Assembly (NCBI RefSeq): GCF_012273895.1
Contig: NC_052126.1
Coordinates: 4,973,218-5,037,217 of the forward strand
Reading direction: 5' to 3'
DNA length: 64,000 nucleotides
DNA from: Zerene cesonia
Taxonomy: Eukaryota > Arthropoda > Insecta > Lepidoptera > Pieridae
This document shows, in pieces, positions 1-10,162 of this stretch. Every line of letters starts with the position of its first letter. Positions within the stretch are counted from its first letter, which is position 1. A program made the position numbers and the translations under genes. The notes under the pieces were generated by a model. It saw only the letters and a program-made list of their open reading frames with translations, was not told where the DNA came from and made no database searches.

Positions 1-94
1 TGATCTTAATTTTTTACACGGTGGTAATTGAAAAGTGTTTCTATTTTTATAATATTTACTTAAACTCATTAAAATATTTAATAAAGAAAAAATA

Positions 95-268
95 CAGTTC
101 TGGGGTTTTCCCTCTATGGTTCCCTTTTTAGTAGCATTTCCGGGATATCCTATATCCTTTCACGGGTACTAAACTCTCATTGTACTAAATTTCAACGACA
201 TCGGCTTAGTGGTATAGGCGTAAGAAAGAGACAGACAGAGTTACTTTCGTCTTAATAATATTAGTATG
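95..268 (-). mobile_element. Decayed Helitron-like fragment (Hel-G)
   Basis: Contains the phrases 'aaatttcaacgacatcggct', 'ggtataggcgtaagaaagag' and 'aataatattagta', which recur at 10962-11072, 18909-19085 and 47380-47520. The 5'-type end (TACTAATATT on the minus strand) is preserved; the CTAG 3' end is not clear. Non-coding. Confidence 0.5.
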
Positions 269-632
269 AATTAATACTAGTGCTTCAATGTTTGGATGGA
301 GTATTTAATACCTCTAGGTAGGTATAAAGGTTCTTATTCGGGTTCTTATACATACATATCTTCGTAACCGTTAGCAAATAAATTTCGAAACCGTCAGCAA
401 AAAAATTCTAGGCAGAAACTCTTTGTACGAGAACGTTTTTCCGTATATATTATTAACAGATAAAATAAAAGCCCATTTTACCCCATTGTTTCCATTATCT
501 GAGATAATATTATTTAGGTGTCCTTATCAATGCTTTGTTTACTCTGTGATAGTCATTCATTTTGACTCTCTTTGCGGATAACGTTATGAGGCATTCAGCC
601 GAAATTGGTGCCACGTTAGGAATATTTTTCAA

Positions 633-849
633 CTAGCTGCGCGTCGCGGTTTCTCCCGCGTACGTCCATATCCCGTAGGAATATCGGGATAAAAAGTGCT
701 TATGCACTAGTGCCTATGTGCTATTCCAGCTGTCCAGCTATCTACGTACCAAATTTCATTGCAATCGGTTCAGTAGTTTTTGTGTGAAAGTGTAACACAC
801 ATACATACACACATCCTTACAAACTTTTGCATTTATAATATTAGTACGA
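633..849 (-). mobile_element. Hel-1 non-autonomous Helitron-like element
   Basis: Read on the minus strand it starts TC, carries the Hel-1 interior (CCCGATATTCCTACGGGATA, AATTTGGTACGTAGATAGCT) and ends CTAG. The flanks are A and T, as expected for Helitron insertion between A and T without target duplication. The subterminal hairpin is slightly mutated, and an internal duplication of about 15 bp ('gcactagtgcctatgtgcta') makes this copy long. Confidence 0.8.
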
Positions 850-2240
850 TTTTATTAAATCCATATTTATGAAATGGATCCCTATTTCCGCCATCACGAG
901 TGAATGGATGGATGGATTTCTAAAATTATTTACCATTAGAAAGCTGCAATTACAGTCAGTGACATAGGCTATTATGTTATTATGTAAAACCGGAGCGAAT
1001 AGCTAATTTTAATAAAAAAAAAATCGCTATTGTAACATATATTTTTTGTTCATAATTATACCTATTCAAAATGATTTTAGAAATAATATTAGTTACTGGA
1101 AGTTTCGAGAAAAAGTTTTCCAACTCATCTTAAATTCAGAGATGCGAAGTATAGATTGTTGGTTTCATAAATAATTTCGATCAATAATAAACTTTCTCCT
1201 CACTAAGTATGGTTTTTTAAAGTTTCTTCCTAAAAGTATACGCAATACGAGAGAATTTATTATTTAGATCTATTATTACAGAACTAGATCAAAACTTAAT
1301 GAGACTAAAAGGCCTGGCTATGACCACCATTTGAAAAAAATATTTATTTTGTGCATGTTTGTATTAGATACTTTAACTACAGTCACTCCAACACTTTCCC
1401 CACTACTCCTTCAATCTTCAAGTGATTCCAGACAACATAGTGCCCAGGACCGACAATAATAATAAAGTCGCATCCAAATTAAGCGAATGTAGCATAGCAT
1501 CAGCTTAGTATATCAACCAGCGTGGAGATGAGACAATACGGTATTGTTATGTCGCATTTAAGATAAAGTCTATATCGGATCATGTGTTTGGGCTCTGCGA
1601 ATGCCCGGTTTGTGTGTACTTGTCAGGTTTTTAAATTATTTTAGTATTAGTTAGATATATAGCCTATAATAAGCAACTGCGACTGTATTAATCGGAAACA
1701 TAACTGATGAAAAATTATCACAAATTTGAATTCAGAATTTTATTCTTTTAAATTTAAAGTTAATAGTAGTTTAATTTTCTATACTTAAATTAAACCTACT
1801 ACTACTGTATCAGAATTAAACTACTATTAAGTAGTTTACATTTCTATACAAAACTTCTATGTAATTTTAAATAAATCAACTCCTGTAATTATATTTAAAA
1901 ATATAGAAGCACTAAGTACTAAAATAATACCGTCAATTTAAAGCCTCTAGTTATCGATCTAGCTGTCCAAAGTTCCGCGGTGCCTCCGGCGGGTGACGTT
2001 CAATAAGTTATGACTTGTTTGGCACTTGAATAGACAATAATCTAGTTGATTATTTAACTGAGTATGATATTGTGTCTTATGATTTAAGGAATTGTAAGCG
2101 TAATTTTGACGTAAGACATAGAAATTCAAAGTATTTATTGAGGATTGAATTAAATTGAATTAAAGTTATTAGAGAAAAAAGTTAAAATTCCTTGTTTTGT
2201 AATGCTATTATAATCACTACGTAGTATAAAGTTTTTTGTA
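850..2240. other. AT-rich non-coding stretch
   Basis: No ORF of note, no clear repeat from the families defined here and no paired splice signals. A short GC-richer patch ('ccgcggtgcctccggcgggt') lies at about 1975-1994. Nothing else can be supported. Confidence 0.5.
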
Positions 2241-2622
2241 TGTGGTAGTCGAGCACGCTTCGTCATGAATTGGGCCAGCTCGCACCGGGGAAGTACCACA
2301 CCCCCACAGAAGACCGGCGTGAAATAGCATTCTGCTGTGTTTCGTTCGGTGAGTGAGGGAGCCGGAGGCCCATATCCTTTTCCTTACCCTTCCCAGTCCT
2401 TTCCTTTATTCCTCTCGCCAATCCTTCCTTAATCCCTTCCCAAAAGTCGGCAATCCATTTGTAGAGGCGTAAGGTTTGCAATGGACCTTATGCCTCTATA
2501 AATGTTCATGGGCGGTGGTAGCGCTTACCATCAGGCGACCCACCAGCTCCATTGCCGACTGTGACATAAAAAAAAAGAAAAAAAAAAAAAAAAATAAAAT
2601 AAAATAAAAAAATAAAAAAATA
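2241..2622 (+). mobile_element. SINE-A copy, full length with A-rich tail
   Basis: Starts at 'gtggtagtcgagcacgcttc', continues with 'gggccagctcgcaccgggga', and ends 'attgccgactgtgacat' followed by an A-rich and AAAAT tail. At least sixteen related pieces occur in the window. The 3' segment ('catgggcggtggtagcgctt') resembles tails common to lepidopteran retroelements. No clear tRNA A/B boxes were found, so SINE is a structural call (short, A-tailed, 5'-truncated copies). It may correspond to the Metulj-type SINEs of nymphalids, from memory and unverified. It aligns closely with 34242-34567. Confidence 0.75.
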
Positions 2623-2625
2623 AAG

Positions 2626-2804
2626 CAAGTCGCTTCCCGCTTCTGTACTATGTTGTATGCTTAGATCTTTAGAACGACACAACGGATTTTGATGGAGTTT
2701 TTTTGATAGATAGAGTGATTCAAGAGAAAGGTGTATATGTATAACGTCTATTAAATCACTTCAAAACTATTAAATAACGCGTGCGAAGCCGCGGGCGCTA
2801 AGCT
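2626..2804 (+). mobile_element. Helitron-like element, family F
   Basis: Reads 'agtcgcttcccgcttctgta', then 'cacaacggattttgatggag', 'gatagatagagtgattcaag' and a 3' end 'gcgtgcgaagccgcgggcgc', a lepidopteran Helitron-like terminus. The same order is seen at 43799, 48646 and 50141 and, reversed, at 15050-15614. It begins directly after the SINE-A tail. Confidence 0.6.
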
Positions 2805-2823
2805 ATTAAATCCTATCCTACTA

Positions 2824-3200
2824 TCCTACTAATATTATAAATGCAAAAGTTTAAGAGGATGTGTTGTTGCTTTATCACGCAAAACCTACTAAACAGTTTG
2901 CAATGACACTCCGTACGTAGACAGCTGGACAATTGGAATAACATATGGGTAATGTTTTTATCCCGATATTCCTACGGGATACGGACGTTTACGCGGGTGA
3001 AACCGCGGGGCGCAGCTATATATATTATAAATGCGAAAGTTTTTAAAGATGTGTGTGTGTTTGTTGCTCTTTCACACAAAAAGTACTAAACAGATTGCAA
3101 TAACATTTCGTACGTATGGACAATTGGAATAACATATAGGCAACTTTTTACCCGATACGGGATACGGATTTACGCGGGTGAAACCGCGGGGAGCAGCTAG
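2824..3200 (+). mobile_element. Two Hel-1 copies head to tail
   Basis: The first copy runs from TCCTACTAATATTATAAATG (2824) to the hairpin and 'cgcagcta' at about 3018. The second resumes at once at 'tatattataaatgcgaaagt' and runs to CTAG at 3197-3200. Only a few bases of the internal 3'/5' ends are missing at the junction. The outer flanks are A and T. Confidence 0.8.
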
Positions 3201-3413
3201 TAATACAATAATTACGAACGGTTACTGATTTGTAGAAAAAGATAGCTATCTTTTGTAAAGATATATAAAGAACAAAAGTAATGAGATCACACGCTACGGA
3301 TCAAATTGTAATTGTATTTGACAATGATCGATTTTCCCTCCACATCGTGTTACGAAGAATTATATGTTATGGAAGGATTCCAGTGGCGTATTTTTATTTT
3401 TCCTATCTTAACT

Positions 3414-3612
3414 TCCTACTAATATTATAAATGCGAAAGTTTGTAAGGATGTGTATGTGTTTGTTGCTCTTTCACGCAAAAAGTGATTAACCGATTGCAA
3501 TGAAATTTGGTACGTGGACAGCTGAACAACTGGAATAACATATAGGCAACTTTTTGTCCCAATATTCCTACAAGATACGGACTTACGCGGGTAAAACCAC
3601 GGGGCGCGCAGT
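3414..3612 (+). mobile_element. Hel-1 copy with damaged 3' terminus
   Basis: 5' end TCCTACTAATATTATAAATG and typical interior. The hairpin is degraded ('gcgggtaaaaccacgg') and the final CTAG is lost ('gcgcagttta'). The following bases to about 3770 contain diverged Hel-like words ('ctctttcacgcataaacgga'). Confidence 0.75.
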
Positions 3613-3918
3613 TTATTATAAAAGTACTTACTTACTACTTCTTTTCCTGAATAAACGTGAAAGTTTGTTAAATGGAATTTATTTGTCACTCTTTCACGCA
3701 TAAACGGATGATAGTATCTGGACAAATTTCGACATATTGATAGCTTATGTAAGTATGTATGGGTAAGAAAATAAATTATTATGTTTATATGTGACAAACT
3801 TGTAACGGTTTAACAGATTTTAATAATTCTTTCATTTATCGAAAACATAATTTAATTCCTGAGTAACAATGATACTGAGACAAAGACGTTATTAAAACTT
3901 GGCTTGATTTATTGACTA

Positions 3919-4135
3919 CTAGACGCTCGCCCCGGCTCCGCCCGGATATAAAGATTCCTGTTTTATCCCAAGGGATCATTAAATCGGGATAAAAAGTATC
4001 CTATCAAAGTCAGCTCATACCCTGTCTGTATACCAAATTTCATCAAAATACGTTGAGTAGTTTCAGCGTGATTGACGAACAAACATCCAAACAAACAAAC
4101 TCTCACATTTATAATATTAGAGTGATAGTGATAAC
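3919..4135 (-). mobile_element. Hel-2 Helitron-like element
   Basis: On the minus strand: TCACTCTAATATTATAAATG, 'attttgatgaaatttggtat', 'acagacagggtatgagctga', then GC-rich 'ccgggcggagccggggcgag' and CTAG followed by T. Distinct from Hel-1 but with the same terminal logic. Other copies: 21325-21529 (+), 44730-44940 (-), 49524-49713 (-). Confidence 0.75.
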
Positions 4136-4381
4136 CCTATTATATAACCCTATTATACTTATATGTTGTTGATAAATACTATAGCATCATACAGTTATAA
4201 CCTAAGACTCTGTTAGGGTGATTTTCTTCGAATGGAATGTCTTTCACTCAGAAATGAAGTAACTTTTATTTTATATAACTGTTATGTAGTTTAGACAATT
4301 CTCTGACGAGCATGCCAATAATGCATTACGACTTATTTCAGCGAAGATTTGAAATATTCGTAAATTTGGTTCGGTAAAACA

Positions 4382-4607
4382 ATTTCATCATCATCAGCCC
4401 TTATATGTTCCCACTGCTGGGACACAGGCGTCCTATGGGTTTCAGGCCATAATCCACCACGCTGGCCAAGTGCGGGTTGGCAGATGTCACATGTCGTCGA
4501 ACTTTTGATTCTCGGACATGCCGGTTTCCTCACGATGTTTTCCTTCACCGTCTTAGCAGTGGTGATGTTATCTACATGTGCAGATAAATTGAAAAATCAA
4601 TTTATTT
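4382..4607 (-). mobile_element. SINE-B copy, tRNA-like head missing
   Basis: Minus-strand copy of the family seen complete at 32567-32876, with 'gttcccactgctgggacaca', 'ccaccacgctggccaagtgc' and 'gtttcctcacgatgttttcc'. The 3' end is the GATGAT repeat. It stops after 'attgaaaaatcaattta', so the tRNA-derived 5' head is absent, consistent with 5' truncation. Confidence 0.8.
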
Positions 4608-4825
4608 CATTTGTGTGTATTTTGGATTAGACATAATAATAGTATACAAATTTGGAAGCCTTTTTGTGTTTAAAAAAAATGCTAAGCTATAGCCAAATAG
4701 CTGGTCTAACAATTTAATTGACTCAATGTGCAAGAAATCTTTTAATTCAGCTACAAGTGAGATCAGACGTAGGGGCCATAATATCACCTTCTGAGACAGG
4801 GTTATTTCCAGCTCCAACACCTTAG

Positions 4826-4915
4826 ACCACCATCTTAGAGGCACTACCTCTGTAAATGTCTATGGCCTGGATAGCTTACCGTCATTCGAACTACCAATTT
4901 AGTTAACCGCTCTGA
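4826..4915 (+). mobile_element. SINE-A 3' fragment, decayed
   Basis: 'gaggcactacctctgtaaat' followed by 'ctatggcctggatagcttac' matches the end of SINE-A with several substitutions. The preceding 200 bases (4610-4825) are not assigned. Confidence 0.5.
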
Positions 4916-4962
4916 CAAAAAACTGATAGCCCACTTCGTTTTCAGGAACGTCGGTTAATAGT

Positions 4963-5135
4963 ACTTATTTTTTTTATTTATTTTAACACTTTTATTACAC
5001 ATTAATTATAGAAAGAAGAAAAAAGAAAACGAAAATATAAACAATAGTTAAAGATAATGTATAACGGGGCGGCCTTATCACTTTAGAGTGATTTCTTCCA
5101 GGCAACCCCTTAGGTAAAGGCAAAATATTAGGTGT
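4963..5135 (-). mobile_element. LINE-J 3' end, copy 1
   Basis: A T-rich TTTATTTATT end followed by 'gcggccttatcactttagag' and 'ttccaggcaaccccttaggt'. In reverse this is a non-LTR retrotransposon 3' UTR: GGTTGCCTGG, a short hairpin (ACTCTAAAGT region), then an AATAAA-type tail. The family recurs at 5245, 11168, 16625, 23876 and 60478. It resembles lepidopteran Jockey/BMC1-type tails, from memory. Confidence 0.6.
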
Positions 5136-5244
5136 ACAAAGGAAGCCAGAATAACATTTACTGTATATAAAAATATATAAAATAAAATATGGGTATATCA
5201 TAAAATACATAACAAATTTATTTACTAGGTCACAATTCATAATT

Positions 5245-5390
5245 ATTATCTATTTATTTATTTATTTAAACACTATTGTGCTGCCAACAAAATACAAAAA
5301 CAAAACTTATACTAAAAAAAAAGAAGATACAGCACAGAAGGCGGCCTTATCACTTATAAGTGAATCATATTCCAGATCTAAATAAAACTT
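5245..5390 (-). mobile_element. LINE-J 3' end, copy 2
   Basis: Second copy in the same orientation about 110 bases further on. It begins with TATTTATTTATTTATTTAAA and contains 'gaaggcggccttatcactta'. Two adjacent tails suggest repeated insertion into an A/T-rich tail. Confidence 0.6.
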
Positions 5391-5593
5391 ACTATAGATA
5401 CAGAAACTATCGATCGCAAAAAGTATATTCAGCAATGGCAATATAATCCACATCTGTATCAAGTATCACTTCCATTACGCCGACACTGGAGGCATTATGT
5501 AGCGAGGTGAATTGTAATTTTCGATAAATAAACACCGAGCTCTCATTCGAGATATTTATTGTTAAATTAGAATTCGAATAATCCCCTGACGAT

Positions 5594-5683
5594 ATTGAAT
5601 TTAGAAATTAACAACTTTTTAACGGATTTTAAACGCGATTTACTATATTATTAACCCGACGTTTCGAACACTTTGCAGCGACT
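5594..5683 (-). repeat. U1 foldback repeat, first part (split by SINE-A)
   Basis: Minus-strand U1: 'tagaaattaacaacttttta' (the end shared by all U1 copies), 'aaacgcgatttactatatta', 'taacccgacgtttcgaacac', ending 'tttgcagcga'. U1 continues after the SINE at 6011 with 'gcgagcgtgg', which is the sequence expected next from the 11234-11335 copy. Confidence 0.7.
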
Positions 5684-6010
5684 TGGATGTGGTAGTCGAG
5701 CACGCTTCGGCACGAATTGGGCCAGCTCGCACCGGGGAAGTACCACACCCCCACAGAAAACCGGCGTGAAATAATAGCTTGCTATTGTGTTTCGTACGGT
5801 GAGTGGGGAAGCTGGAGGCCTATTTCCTTCTCCTAGCCCTTCCCAGTCCATTCCTTCTTTCCAGTCATCAATCCTTTCCTTATACCTTATCCCTTAAAAG
5901 CGGGCAGCGCATTTTCAGAGGTCTAAGCCTCTGCGAATGTTCATGGGCGGTGATCGTTTACCATCAGGTGAATCACCAGCTCGGTTGCCCGCTATGACAT
6001 AAAAAAAAAA
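5684..6010 (+). mobile_element. SINE-A copy inserted in U1
   Basis: Complete SINE-A from 'gtggtagtcgagcacgcttc' to 'ggttgcccgctatgacat' plus an A-tail. U1 sequence flanks it on both sides, and GCGA on the left and right could be a short target duplication. It pairs with the opposite-strand SINE-A at 6235-6541. Confidence 0.75.
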
Positions 6011-6176
6011 CGCGAGCGTGGTACCCGGTCATGTGGAGACTGGGTCTCCCCGTGACCACATGACCGGGTTAATAATACGATATTGAATTTTAATTAATTG
6101 AAATTAATTTAATTTTTAACCGGGTTAATAATACGATTATACTCGCGTAAAATCAAACACAAGAAAATACGATATT
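6011..6176 (-). repeat. U1 foldback repeat, second part, with nested palindrome
   Basis: Contains perfect 14-base arms ACCCGGTCATGTGG (6023-6036) and CCACATGACCGGGT (6056-6069), and a smaller hairpin GGAGAC/GTCTCC between them. 'ccgggttaataatacgat' occurs twice (6064, 6120). The far end 'cgcgtaaaatcaaacacaag' matches the 5' end of the U1 copy at 25537. Confidence 0.65.
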
Positions 6177-6234
6177 GCATTTGTAATTTGGATGATTCTT
6201 TATCGGCTGTTCCTAACCTTGCTGTTTGAATATT

Positions 6235-6541
6235 CGAAGATTTTTTATGTCATAGCGGGCAACTGAGCTGGTAGTTCACCTGATGGTAAGCGATCACCAC
6301 CGACCATGAACAGTTGCAGAGGCACTACCTCTGCGTATGCGTTGCCCGCTTTTAAGGGGAAATGGCTAAGGCGACTAGAAAGAAGAGTGGACTGGGAAGA
6401 AGGAGGTAAAGGAAAAGGGCCTCCAGCTGCCCCAGTTACCGTACGAAACAAAGTAGCATGCCACTATTTCACGCCGGTTTTCTGTGCGGGTGTGGTACTT
6501 CCCCGGTGCGAGCTGGCCCAATTCGTGTCGAAGCACAATGC
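6235..6541 (-). mobile_element. SINE-A copy, inverted relative to its neighbour
   Basis: Poly-T then 'atgtcatagcgggcaactga' at the left, and 'gggtgtggtacttccccggt' and 'gagctggcccaattcgtg' at the right: SINE-A read backwards. It retains most of the length of the copy at 5684-6010, in opposite orientation 225 bases away. Short ORFs here are shadows of the repeat. Confidence 0.75.
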
Positions 6542-7324
6542 TTAATTTGTTTTTTATCAAGCATTTGTCTCAAGTTTTTTCATATAGGCTGATGATAATG
6601 ATGATGAATAATTAACGAACAAAAAATTAAACCGCCTCCAATTTGTCAGAATTAGACCAAATTTTGAATCGACAACACGAGATAGTGCACCTTAAGAAGG
6701 TAGTGCACCTTATCGAATAAATAAGAATCATCAAAATCTGATCTCCCAGCGAAATATAAGAAGATGTAATAAATACAAAAAGTAACAGTCCAATTGAGAT
6801 TTCGTCTAAAAAAATCGAGTTCAAATATCGTTTACACTAAAGATAATAAATAAATAATAATAAATAATAATAAAATGGAGTTATTTCGAATCAAATTACA
6901 AGAATTGCTTTATTAGAGACAATATTACAGACATTGTGACAACACCACACCACACCACCCGCTCTAGTTTCAAACTCGCCTGTGCAGCACATTCATCATA
7001 ATTCTTATAAAAAACGCAAATCTTATAAAATTGACTGTAAAGAGTCTTCTTATCATATTTCCTGTTAACCAGAACGAAAAACGGTACCAGATTAATCTCG
7101 CGCCATTTACAATTTCCTTAGATAACGCTCTGATATTTTATTGCGATACTTTAAAACTGTCATTTACAAATTGGATGAAATATTTAACAGAAGTATGCTT
7201 CTGATGATTTGTAAAGGTTGGATTTCTGGTAATTTTTAAAATGCTTATAAATTAACACTTTATTTATTTTGATTGGTTTATGTTTACAATTAAAATGTTA
7301 GCAAACAAATGAGATTATTAATAA

Positions 7325-7523
7325 CTAGCTGCGCCCCGCGGTTTCACCGATTAAGTCCGTATCTCGTAGTAATTTCGGGATAAATAGTTGTCTATGTGCT
7401 ATTCCAGTTGTCCAGCTATATACGTACCAAATTTCATTGCGATCGCTTCAGTAGTTTTTGCGTGAAAGAGCAACAAACACACACACATCCTTACAAACTT
7501 TCGCATTTATAATATTTGTAGGA
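7325..7523 (-). mobile_element. Hel-1 copy
   Basis: CTAG end preceded by A at the left, intact interior, and the 5' end TCCTACAAATATTATAAATG on the minus strand. A diverged Hel-like segment follows to about 7680 ('gttactctttcacgtgaaaa'). Confidence 0.8.
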
Positions 7524-7793
7524 AGTAGGATTAGTAGGATTTGCATTAATTTGATACGATATTCATTCGTTCGTTCGTTTGTAAGAATGTATGAATGCTT
7601 GTTACTCTTTCACGTGAAAACCAATCAGCAGAATTTGATTATACTTAGCAGTGATGTAGCTTGTGTAACAAAAGCTGTAGCTGTGTAGTGTAGCTGTAAT
7701 AACACTTGCGTTTGTCGCGCCAACAGTTTCTAATATGAGTTCTAAGTGCGTTCAACATTGCTCCTCAATTTAAGTACAAAACTCTAAATACAT

Positions 7794-7858
7794 ACCCCAA
7801 AACGGCATTTAACCGTTTTGGGGTTGCAGTGACGTTATAAAGCAGTACTAATTCCAGT
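7794..7858. repeat. 12-bp hairpin next to a MITE-M end
   Basis: Perfect arms ACCCCAAAACGG (7794-7805) and CCGTTTTGGGGT (7813-7824) around a 7-base loop. The right arm runs into 'gttataaagcagtactaatt', which matches the terminal repeat of the MITE at 27383-27511 (GGGG..AGCAGTACTAATTCCA). Probably one end of a damaged MITE-M copy. Confidence 0.6.
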
Positions 7859-7929
7859 TTCTATTTTTTAAAAAGAGGATTTGTTCACAATTTTAACATG
7901 TCATCCCCATAGGAACAAATTAAACTATT

Positions 7930-7967
7930 TACGGACTTACGCGGGTGAAACCGCGGGGCGCAGCTAG
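7930..7967 (+). mobile_element. Hel-1 3' terminal fragment
   Basis: 'cggacttacgcgggtgaaac' then the hairpin and CTAG followed by T. Only the last 38 bases of Hel-1 remain. Confidence 0.7.
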
Positions 7968-8168
7968 TATATACATCAATCATATCACGCTCATCTCGAA
8001 GTTGGAACCTTCCTCATAAGGTATGCAAAACTGTTTAGTGGGATATGTCCAGAGCGACTTCCAGAGGGAGTCCCAGTTTCTATTACAATTGTATCATTCT
8101 GATGGTTAAATATAAATTTGGTACTCCTTATTTACTGGATGGACAGCATTCTATTGGATGTTTGGATA

Positions 8169-8426
8169 CTTTTTAGGGTTCCGTACCCAGAGAGTAAAAT
8201 GGGACCCGTCGTTCGTCTGTCTGTCAGTCATCTCATAAAGCGTAATAGATAGTTAAAATTTTCAAAGATAGCGTATTTCCTATGTCTCATTTCTAACAAA
8301 TAACAAGGTGAAACAATGGTTGGCGCGGTCATGAATTGGATGGGGTACCATTTTTTTTTGCACCTCTTAACCTGATTTAAAACCCTTAGTGTCACGAAAC
8401 CAAGTCGCACCTGAGCGATTTTTTAC
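8169..8426. repeat. Dispersed 'AGGGTTCCGTACC' repeat
   Basis: Starts 'tttttagggttccgtaccca', continues 'tcgtctgtctgtcagtcatc' and ends 'aagtcgcacctgagcgattt'. Both ends match, from memory, a very common lepidopteran interspersed repeat of unsettled class. A fragment of the start recurs at about 28765 ('ttttagggttcc'). The ORF here is a shadow. Confidence 0.55.
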
Positions 8427-8934
8427 CCTGACAAATACGTAAACATCGTTAAAAACGCTTTTTCAGATACATTCGGTAATAACGTGGAAGCTAGACTGTC
8501 CTCGACCTGTCACTTATCATTTACTCATCGGTTTGAATATCAATATAGATCGTCGGAACGTTCCAGAAGACAACTTAAATGTAACTCCCTCTGGATTCGT
8601 GAATTCGCAAACAGTTGCAATCTGGTAATAGTTCCGATTTGTTTTGGTAGCTGGTGATCCGTTCAATTTTAAGCAAACTTCCTTGCGATTGGAACTTTCT
8701 CGAATATCGAGATTATTGGTTATCGTTTCACCGAGGGATGGGGTCAAACTTTCTCCATTAATTGATATGAAATCTTTATTTTTTTACCGTAATAAATTCT
8801 TATCTTGCAGTTGCTTTTTTAAATTATCATAGTGTGATTGATGTTTTAATAGAACAGACAAGGATTATATCATATAGATATAAATGTTTTAAAAAAATTA
8901 TAAACAAATTAATTATCTTATATCTTATCCCCTT

Positions 8935-9225
8935 TGGCACGAATTAGGCCAGCTCGCCACGGGGAAGCTACTATACCCCCACAGATCGGCGTGATATAAT
9001 ACCATGCTACTGTGTTCCGTTCGGTGAATGGGGGAATCGAGGTCTGCATACTTTTCCCTACCTTTCCCAATCCCTTCCGTTATTACCATCAATCATTTCC
9101 TTATCCTTATTCCATTTATGCTACCAATCCATAACAGTATCATAATGCTTCTGTTAATGTTATGGGCGGTGCTTGTCACTTACCATCACGCGACCCACCA
9201 GCACCTTTCCCCAATCTAACATAAT
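8935..9225 (+). mobile_element. SINE-A copy, diverged
   Basis: 'ggcacgaattaggccagctc' to 'catcacgcgacccaccagca' with many substitutions; the first ~20 bases are missing. Confidence 0.7.
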
Positions 9226-9689
9226 AAAAATATACCACATGATACACCAATAACCGTTACGCAATCGGAACTAAATCCTTTTACGAGTGACCTTTTTGCA
9301 AACACTTCAAACAACTTCGAAGTTTTCCCGTTAAACTTTATAAAAAGTCACTCAGTTCAATAGATACTTCCGATTCGCAGAACTGTTGTAGTAAGTACAT
9401 AGTTACAGTTGATACTTTAGTGTCTCTTATAATAATTATTATAAACTTTGAATATCAGCGCTTTTCACTTTGAAGTCGTTTTATAGTTCATTTTAAATAC
9501 GGGCTATCTATTTATTTACGTACATCTTATAAGCAAATTCAAATCTAAATATGACTCGTTTTTTTTTTATTAGAGTTAACTCATTTCAGACATTTTTCAT
9601 GAAACAGGACTTTGTAACGGCAAAGATATTTTTTAAATATATTTATTTCTTCACTTGTATATTTATATGTTTGTATGTAATAGACTATT

Positions 9690-9855
9690 ATTCGATTTTG
9701 ACCCACTTTAAACGATTTAATTCAAATAAATACATATCGCCAGGATTATAAATTTATTTGTGTATACTCTGTATCAGAACATGTAGCACTATTTAGTTGA
9801 CTCTATCATTAAATCGAGTTTTTTTTAGTTTTTTAACCACAATATTTATTATAAT
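9690..9855. repeat. Repeat H, copy 1
   Basis: Shares an ordered series of words with 44160-44440: 'tttgacccactt', 'gccaggatta', 'tgtatactctgtat', 'gactctatcatt' and a T-rich 'tagttttttaacca'. No ORF and no clear ends. Family not recognised. Confidence 0.5.
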
Positions 9856-9952
9856 TATTTTAATCCGTCTGATAAATAAGTTAAACTACACCGAAAACTA
9901 AGATGCGTGTATGCAACATAAGTTCTAAAGTAACTACTTATTAAAACTAAGT

Positions 9953-10162
9953 AAGTGAAGTCCCGTGTCCCCTAGTGGGGTATGGGGCAGATGATGTTCA
10001 TCTGTTTCACTGATCGATTTTCTTTACGGACAAGATGATGAGCCTTCTGTGTCCTGCCAGACCGAGACATTTTTTTTTACGCGTCCCCACCGGGAATTGA
10101 ACCCAGGACCCCTCGGTTCTACGCTCACGCGTTAACCACTGTGTCAAGGAGGCGGTCATTAA
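9953..10162 (-). mobile_element. SINE-C, tRNA-derived, flanked by 13-bp target duplication
   Basis: A 210-base insertion flanked by perfect copies of ATTAAAACTAAGT (9940-9952 and 10163-10175). Minus-strand head: A-box-like TGACACAGTGG (10136-10146) and B box GGTTCAATTCC (10093-10103), spaced as in tRNA genes, so it is an RNA polymerase III-type SINE. The body reads 'gtatggggcagatgatgttc' on the plus strand. A T-run at 10071-10079 lies inside. Confidence 0.85.

Noticed and set aside
3408..3797. 129-codon minus ORF
   Set aside because: It translates Hel-1 and the adjacent Hel-like segment.
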